A stretch of 10,963 nucleotides of DNA from Thermomicrobiaceae bacterium (GTDB taxonomy: Bacteria > Chloroflexota > Chloroflexia > Thermomicrobiales > Thermomicrobiaceae), in the NCBI GenBank assembly GCA_007123655.1, contig SKKR01000169.1, positions 1 through 10,963 on the forward strand. The letters are read 5' to 3'. The first letter of the stretch is position 1; each line of letters begins with the position of its first letter. Both the position numbers and the translations under genes were made by a program. The notes beneath the pieces were generated by a model that was not told where the DNA came from, did no database searches, and saw nothing but the letters and a program-made list of their open reading frames with translations. This document shows, one piece after another, positions 6,250 through 10,963 of the stretch.

Positions 6250-8073
6250 TCAGGAATTTTCTTCATCCGGCTCTGGTGGCAGGTTGAGTTGCAGGTGCAG
6301 TTCATCGAGTTGCTCAGGCTCGATCGGCGAGGGCGCCCCCATCAGCAAATCCTGTCCACTCTGGTTCTTGGGAAACGCGATAACTTCCCGGATGTTCTGT
6401 TCACCCGCAAGCAGCATGATCGTCCGGTCGATTCCCGGCGCGATTCCACCGTGCGGAGGAGCACCGTACTCGAACGCCCGTAAGAGGTGTCCGAAGCGCG
6501 CTTCGACCTGCTCTTCACTGTACCCGAGCAGGCCGAACATCCGGTTCTGGATGCTCCGATCATGGATCCGGATGCTTCCACTCCCCAGTTCATAGCCGTC
6601 GAGCACGAGATCATATGACTTTGCCCGAACTCGCCCCGGATCGCTGTCAAGATACGGAATGTCCTCATCCATCGGTGACGTGAACGGGTGATGTGCTGCG
6701 TCCCAACGCTGCGCGTCCTCGTCCCATTCGAACAGCGGGAAATCCAGGATCCAGACAAAGGCGTGGACGCTCTCGTCGATCAGGTTGTACTGCTCAGCCA
6801 CGTGGTTGCGCAGTCGTCCAAGCACCTCAGCCGCCCGGTCTTCAGCGTCAGCGACAAAGAGCATGAGATCACCCGCGGACGCACCCGTGGCGTCCGCAAG
6901 GCCACGCACTTCGCCGTCACTGAGGAACTTTGCGATTGGAGAGCGCGCCGCCAATCCGTTTTCACCGGACTCCAGGCCGATCCAGACCAACCCTTTGGCT
7001 CCGAACCCCTGCGCGGCTTCCGTCAGCGCGTCAACCTGCGAGCGGGGGATTTCAGCGCGACCAGGAATTGCAAAGCCCCGAACTACCCCGCCGGAGGAGA
7101 CGGTGTTCGCGAACACGCCGAACTCGCTGTCCTGGATCACCTGGCTGACATCACTGATCTCGAGTCCGAAACGCACGTCGGGCTTGTCCGTGCCATATCT
7201 CAGGATCGAGTCGTGATAGCTCATTCTGGGAAACGTCGTCTGCTGAAGTGGTTTCTCCGCAATCTGCTTGAACATTTCCCGGAAAAGTCCTTCAGTCAGC
7301 TCCAGGACTTCCTCCCGGTCCACGAAGGACATCTCCAGATCGAGCTGGGTGAACTCCGGCTGGCGATCGGCTCGCAGATCTTCATCGCGAAAGCAGCGGG
7401 CGATCTGGTAATAACGGTCAACCCCTGAGATCATGAGCAACTGCTTCAGCTGCTGCGGCGACTGCGGCAGGGCGTAGAACTCTCCGGGGTATAGCCGGCT
7501 CGGGACGACGTAGTCTCTGGCTCCCTCCGGCGTGCTCTTGACCATGATCGGGGTTTCAATCTCGAGAAAATCCCGGTCATCCAGGTAGTCGCGGATGAAC
7601 TTCACCGCCTGATGCCGGATCCGCAGGTTTCGTTGCATGCGCGGGTGCCGGATATCGAGATATCGATAGCGCAGTCGGAGTGACTCATCGACATCCGACT
7701 CCTCGTTTACATAAAAGGGAGGAGTCTTTGACGGGTTCAGCACGTCTATCGTGGAGACGACCACTTCAATCTCGCCGGTTGCCATGTTCGGGTTCTCCGT
7801 GCCTTCCGGACGCCGCCCGACCTCCCCGGTCACGGCCAGCACGAACTCACCCCGGACGCCCTCCGCTGTCCGGTGGGCTTCCGGAGCGTTCTCCGGGTTC
7901 GCCACCACCTGGGTGATGCCATAGCGATCGCGCAGGTCGAGAAAGATGAGACCGCCATGATCCCGGCGACGGTTGACCCATCCCTTGATGGTCACCGTGT
8001 CACCGATATTGCCCGCGTTGAGCTCGCCGCATGACGTGTACGAGCGTTTCACTCGGGACTTTGTCTCTTGCAT
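6250..8073 (-). CDS. aspS: Aspartyl-tRNA synthetase, bacterial type, probably non-discriminating
   Basis: A complete class II synthetase of 607 residues, the usual bacterial length. It activates aspartate with ATP and loads tRNA. The N-terminal OB-fold anticodon domain (about 10-115) has 'GWVNRRRDHGGLIFLDLRDR' (31-50). Motif 1 lies around 155-180; 'SPQQLKQLLM' is at 205-214; motif 2 is at 227-245 ('CFRDEDLRADRQPEFTQLD'). The bacterial insertion (GAD) domain runs about 290-420. Motif 3 is at 543-556 with 'GIDR' (547-550), and the enzyme ends with the typical 'PSPIEPEQLDELHL' (581-594). In the anticodon domain, H39 and G91 match the His/Gly pair known from non-discriminating enzymes that also charge tRNA-Asn; discriminating ones usually have Leu and Lys. 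The ATG has a strong ribosome binding site 7 bases upstream. It lies 80 bp after mazG, so it may share the lepA-mazG transcript or have its own promoter. Confidence 0.97.
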   Translation of the reverse strand: MQETKSRVKRSYTSCGELNAGNIGDTVTIKGWVNRRRDHGGLIFLDLRDRYGITQVVANPENAPEAHRTAEGVRGEFVLAVTGEVGRRPEGTENPNMATGEIEVVVSTIDVLNPSKTPPFYVNEESDVDESLRLRYRYLDIRHPRMQRNLRIRHQAVKFIRDYLDDRDFLEIETPIMVKSTPEGARDYVVPSRLYPGEFYALPQSPQQLKQLLMISGVDRYYQIARCFRDEDLRADRQPEFTQLDLEMSFVDREEVLELTEGLFREMFKQIAEKPLQQTTFPRMSYHDSILRYGTDKPDVRFGLEISDVSQVIQDSEFGVFANTVSSGGVVRGFAIPGRAEIPRSQVDALTEAAQGFGAKGLVWIGLESGENGLAARSPIAKFLSDGEVRGLADATGASAGDLMLFVADAEDRAAEVLGRLRNHVAEQYNLIDESVHAFVWILDFPLFEWDEDAQRWDAAHHPFTSPMDEDIPYLDSDPGRVRAKSYDLVLDGYELGSGSIRIHDRSIQNRMFGLLGYSEEQVEARFGHLLRAFEYGAPPHGGIAPGIDRTIMLLAGEQNIREVIAFPKNQSGQDLLMGAPSPIEPEQLDELHLQLNLPPEPDEENS

Positions 8074-8080
8074 GGTCGGT

Positions 8081-8085
8081 CCTCC
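8081..8085 (-). promoter_or_regulatory. Strong ribosome binding site of aspS
   Basis: On the minus strand this reads GGAGG within GGGAGGA, 7 bases before the ATG whose last base on the plus strand is 8073. It confirms the aspS start. Confidence 0.8.
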
Positions 8086-8153
8086 CGATCCGTACGACGG
8101 CCGCTATCGAGTTGCCAATTCTTCGTGATTGCCGGGGAAATGTCCAGTCACGT

Positions 8154-9521
8154 TCACTCGGAGTATTGAGCGCTGCCCGACGCCTGCGATTCGGCAACTT
8201 CCCGCTCGAACGCCCGAGTCCACTGCCGAAGCGACTGTTCCAGGTCCACTCCCTGCTCGTGAGCAGATTCGATGAGATGGAGAAGTTTCTCGGTAAGCTG
8301 TCGACCGTTGTCGTCTTGGCCGGCATCATTGAGCGCACGATGGGAAAGTCGTCTCACATCTTCGGCTGGAGTGAGTGTTCGCCTAGCTCGCTTGATCACG
8401 CTTTGTGCTCGCAGCAGTGCGGGAAGCGATGTGGGAACCGTCCCCAACGGGTATTGCCTGTCCGATTCCGCGTAGTTCCGGCGCTCCTCCTGCTTGATTT
8501 CATCCCACGTGCGGACCACGGCATCTGCGTCACGCGCCTGAGCGGACGCGAACACATGCGGGTGGCGGCGTACGAGTTTCTCGGCCAGCGTGCCCAGGAC
8601 GTCTTCCAGAGTGAAATCCCCTGACTCTTCAGCGATCTGGCAGTGGAGCCAGGCTTGAAGGACGAAATCACCAAGCTCCTCGCGCAGCTCCACCGCACTG
8701 CCGGACTCGATCGCGTCCAGCACCTCGTACGACTCTTCAATCAGGTTTCTGACCAGGGACTGATGAGTCTGGTCTCGATCCCAGGGACAGCCGCCCGGAG
8801 CGCGCAGCCTGGCCACAAGACGTTGGAGTTCGTCCGGAGTCCGTTGGAACATGTCTCCGGTCGTCTGTGGAACGATCACATACGCGGGATAATCTCGCTG
8901 CTCCGCGGCGAGATCGCCGAGCGAGGTCTCCCGTCGATCTTCGTCCTCGAGCATCGGCATAACTACGAGCGGCGTATCCCCGCTATAGCGACGGCGTAGT
9001 GCTCGCTCGACACATGACCAGTCCTGACCGGTGGTCACGTTTGTGATGACGACTCGCTGATTCGCGTGCAATGGCAGGGATCCCCCGGTGTACGGTTCCC
9101 CCGCGAAGATCTCGCGCAACTCCAGGACATCGACGAAGCTCGTGGAACCGGCCGTGTAGATCAGGGCGTCAGTCAACGCGTCCGGAAGCGTCTCGTTGTA
9201 AAGAGTGAGCTGTAGCTCGCCAGCGTCATCAAGCTCCACAAGGTGCTGCACCGTAAGATCACCGAGGAGCGGGTGAGTGCAGACTATATAGGAGACGAGG
9301 CCATCAACCGCAGTGTTCGACAGCCGCTCGAGGAATCGTTCACGCCAGTGAATGACCTGCTCGTCTGGGCCGTTCCAGAGGTCGTCGAGACTGTTTATCG
9401 GGGTAGTGACATCACGACCTGAACGCTGGTGCGGAGCGAAACGCCAGACGTTCGGCACCTCGGGAAGATCATCGGCATGCTCCGCGGCGACAACCGTGAC
9501 CTGCAGTGACCGCCGGGTCAC
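8154..9521 (-). CDS. mazG: MazG nucleoside triphosphate pyrophosphohydrolase with degenerate N-terminal methylase-like domain
   Basis: A 455-residue two-part protein. The C-terminal part is a MazG hydrolase, which cleaves (d)NTPs to monophosphate and pyrophosphate with Mg2+ and so removes abnormal nucleotides. It has 'LRAPGGCPWDRDQTHQSL' (239-256), the metal-binding EExxE (262-266) and ExxD (282-285), and 'KLVRRHPHVF' (315-324). The second MazG repeat (about 365-440) keeps only its flanks and lacks a clear EExxE. Residues 1-218 align by eye with the SAM-dependent tetrapyrrole-methylase domain of YabN-type MazG proteins ('VSYIVCTHPLLGDLTVQHL' at 76-94, 'VVITNVTTG' at 157-165, 'YVIVP' at 214-218), but the glycine-rich GxGxG site after the first strand reads 'AAEHADD', and PGHP has become CTHP. 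The start is a GTG whose GTGA overlaps the lepA stop, with only a weak purine-rich stretch upstream, so reinitiation after lepA is likely. Confidence 0.9.
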   Translation of the reverse strand: MTRRSLQVTVVAAEHADDLPEVPNVWRFAPHQRSGRDVTTPINSLDDLWNGPDEQVIHWRERFLERLSNTAVDGLVSYIVCTHPLLGDLTVQHLVELDDAGELQLTLYNETLPDALTDALIYTAGSTSFVDVLELREIFAGEPYTGGSLPLHANQRVVITNVTTGQDWSCVERALRRRYSGDTPLVVMPMLEDEDRRETSLGDLAAEQRDYPAYVIVPQTTGDMFQRTPDELQRLVARLRAPGGCPWDRDQTHQSLVRNLIEESYEVLDAIESGSAVELREELGDFVLQAWLHCQIAEESGDFTLEDVLGTLAEKLVRRHPHVFASAQARDADAVVRTWDEIKQEERRNYAESDRQYPLGTVPTSLPALLRAQSVIKRARRTLTPAEDVRRLSHRALNDAGQDDNGRQLTEKLLHLIESAHEQGVDLEQSLRQWTRAFEREVAESQASGSAQYSE

Positions 9522-10963
9522 GTTTTGCTCATCTCTTTCGACGAACCGTTCATGCTGAGCACAGCCAGGAACGCTTCCTGAGGAATCTCAACGCTTCCAA
9601 CCATCTTCATGCGCTGCTTGCCCTCTTTCTGGCGTTCGAGCAACTTTCGTTTTCGGGTCACGTCGCCGCCGTAGCATTTCGAGAGGACGTTCTTGCGCAT
9701 CGCCTTGACTGTCTCGCGGGCAATGATCCGACTTCCGATCGACGCCTGGATTGGCACGTCGAACATCTGCCGTGGAATCAGTTCTCGCAGGCGCTGGACC
9801 AGATCTCTCCCGCGATAGTAGGCATCATCACGATGGGTGATCAAGGAGAGCGCGTCAACAGGTTGACCATTGACGAGCAGGTCGAGCTTGACCAGGTTCG
9901 ATGCCTGGTACCCGGTCACGTGGTAATCCAGACTGGCGTAACCCTGTGTGCGGGACTTGAGCTGATCATAGAAATCCACGATCAACTCGCCCAGCGGGAT
10001 ACCGAAGGTAAGATGGACCCGGTGCTCGTCCAGATACTCCATGTTGACCAGTTCGCCCCGGCGGCTGGTAACGAGTTCCATCAGGCTGCCGATGTACTGA
10101 GAGGGGGAAAGGATCGACACTTCCGCCCACGGCTCCCGTATTTCCGAGACTTCGCCAAGGTTCGGAAGCTCGGAGGGATTGTCAATAGCGAGCACCTCTC
10201 CGCTGTCCTTGACTACCTGGTACTCGACACTCGGCGCCGTGGCGAGCAACTCGAGATCGTATTCCCGTTCAAGCCGCTCCTGGATAATCTCCATGTGGAG
10301 TAGCCCGAGAAAGCCACAACGAAACCCGAACCCGAGCGCATCGGACGATTCAGGTTCAAAGACAAGCGACGCGTCGTTCAGCTTCAATCGCTCCAGCGCG
10401 TCCCGCAGCTGCGGATACTCTTCGCCTTCAACAGGAAACAGGCCGGCAAACACCATTGGCATGGCCGGACGGTACCCTTCCAGCGGCCGCTCTGCCGGCT
10501 GTCCGGCGAGGGTAATCGTATCCCCGACTTCGCAATCGCCGACATTCTTCAATCCAGTCGCGATGTATCCCACTTCTCCGGCGGACAGATCATCCCGAGA
10601 GAGCATTGCGGGGCGAAAAACGCCGATGTCAAGAATCTCCGCGTTCTTCTCTTTCTGCATCATCCGGATCCGGTCGTGCGACTTGAGCTTTCCGTCGACC
10701 ACCTTTACGTAGGCGATGACCCCTTTGTACGCATCATAGTGAGAGTCGAAGATCATCGCGCGCAACGGCGCATCCGGGTCTCCGGACGGTGGCGGAACCT
10801 GATTGACAATTGCTTCAAGCACCTCCGGGACGCCGGTGCCATCCTTCGCGGACGCGTAGATGATCTCCTCTTCCAGGAGTCCGACCATATGCCCCAGATC
10901 GTGCTTGACCTGATCGGGGTTTGCGTTCGGGAGATCAATTTTGTTGATCACCGCGACGATCTC
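9518..10963 (-). CDS. lepA: Elongation factor 4 (LepA), 5' end outside window
   Basis: The frame is open through the right edge, and the first visible codons continue the GTPase domain, so about 120 N-terminal residues (G1-G3) are missing; 481 residues are present. The internal GTG at 10951 is not the start. Visible marks, counted from the edge: G4 'NKID' (7-10) and G5 'SAK' (38-40), a domain II beta-barrel, 'RCGFLGLLHMEIIQERLERE' (the domain III hallmark) and the LepA-specific C-terminal domain with 'KCYGGDVTRKRKLLERQKEG' and 'VEIPQEAFLAVL' close to the end. LepA is a ribosome-binding translational GTPase that acts in 30S assembly/initiation or in rescuing stalled elongating ribosomes. Its TGA overlaps the GTG of mazG, so it heads or belongs to a lepA-mazG(-aspS) operon. 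It is told apart from EF-G by the CTD and the lack of domain IV. Confidence 0.97.
   Translation of the reverse strand, partial: EIVAVINKIDLPNANPDQVKHDLGHMVGLLEEEIIYASAKDGTGVPEVLEAIVNQVPPPSGDPDAPLRAMIFDSHYDAYKGVIAYVKVVDGKLKSHDRIRMMQKEKNAEILDIGVFRPAMLSRDDLSAGEVGYIATGLKNVGDCEVGDTITLAGQPAERPLEGYRPAMPMVFAGLFPVEGEEYPQLRDALERLKLNDASLVFEPESSDALGFGFRCGFLGLLHMEIIQERLEREYDLELLATAPSVEYQVVKDSGEVLAIDNPSELPNLGEVSEIREPWAEVSILSPSQYIGSLMELVTSRRGELVNMEYLDEHRVHLTFGIPLGELIVDFYDQLKSRTQGYASLDYHVTGYQASNLVKLDLLVNGQPVDALSLITHRDDAYYRGRDLVQRLRELIPRQMFDVPIQASIGSRIIARETVKAMRKNVLSKCYGGDVTRKRKLLERQKEGKQRMKMVGSVEIPQEAFLAVLSMNGSSKEMSKT

Noticed and set aside
6688..7428. Plus-strand open frame of 246 codons opposite aspS
   Set aside because: It lies wholly inside the AspRS catalytic and insertion domains on the other strand, with no family features.
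8086..8130. Possible aspS promoter on the minus strand (TTGGCA, 18 bases, TACGGA)
   Set aside because: The -35-like element matches well but the -10-like element is poor, and a two-hexamer match in 80 bp is weak evidence.
8031..8624. Plus-strand open frame of 197 codons across the 5' end of aspS, the gap and the mazG C-terminus
   Set aside because: It runs antisense to two clearly recognised genes, its product resembles nothing, and it is Arg/Ser/Leu-rich as expected of a shadow frame.
9506..10303. Plus-strand open frame of 265 codons opposite lepA
   Set aside because: It is antisense to highly conserved LepA domains; the openness follows from the codon use of lepA.
1..10963. Mobile elements, CRISPR arrays, tRNA genes or a defence island
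   Set aside because: No direct-repeat arrays, transposase or integrase motifs, or tRNA cloverleaf sequences were seen; genes are tightly packed on both strands and mostly housekeeping.

Overview
The window is dense bacterial chromosome of moderately high GC with almost no intergenic space. It carries two convergent gene sets: five plus-strand genes (1-6200) and three minus-strand genes (10963-6250). Both ends cut a gene: the first plus-strand gene lacks its 5' end, and lepA at the right edge lacks its 5' end. I see no tRNA, rRNA, insertion sequence, prophage gene or CRISPR array.

Plus strand. A large protein of unknown function with winged-helix-like segments and an acidic, proline-rich linker (1-1659) overlaps a HEAT-repeat protein by 47 bp (1613-2569). 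The HEAT gene overlaps a FemAB/FemX-type peptidoglycan branch-forming transferase by 4 bp (2566-3657). That gene overlaps murE, the Mur ligase that adds the third stem-peptide residue, by 4 bp (3654-5189). Twelve bases later comes a lipoprotein with a TolB-like PD40 propeller (5202-6200). The spacing argues for one transcript with translational coupling. The recognisable part of this operon builds and decorates the peptidoglycan precursor. The MurE substrate motif is EDPR rather than DNPR and femX lies next to it; together these suggest L-ornithine or L-lysine at position 3, with a side branch, rather than directly cross-linked meso-diaminopimelate.

Minus strand, in transcription order. lepA (elongation factor 4, C-terminal 481 residues) overlaps by 4 bp (GTGA) a MazG nucleotide pyrophosphohydrolase that carries an N-terminal, apparently degenerate, YabN-like tetrapyrrole-methylase domain. 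After 80 bp comes aspS, a bacterial-type aspartyl-tRNA synthetase. It has the His and Gly residues linked to a non-discriminating enzyme that also charges tRNA-Asn. These genes concern translation and nucleotide-pool cleaning. The two sets converge on a 49-bp gap with a possible hairpin.

Organism. No marker here fixes the phylum. The FemX-MurE pairing, the MurE variant and the general look of AspRS and LepA fit Chloroflexota (for example Thermomicrobia- or SAR202-like lineages, some of which have ornithine peptidoglycan). This is an inference of moderate confidence. The window is mostly housekeeping DNA. The least explained parts are the first gene with its HEAT neighbour, and the eroded methylase half of MazG.
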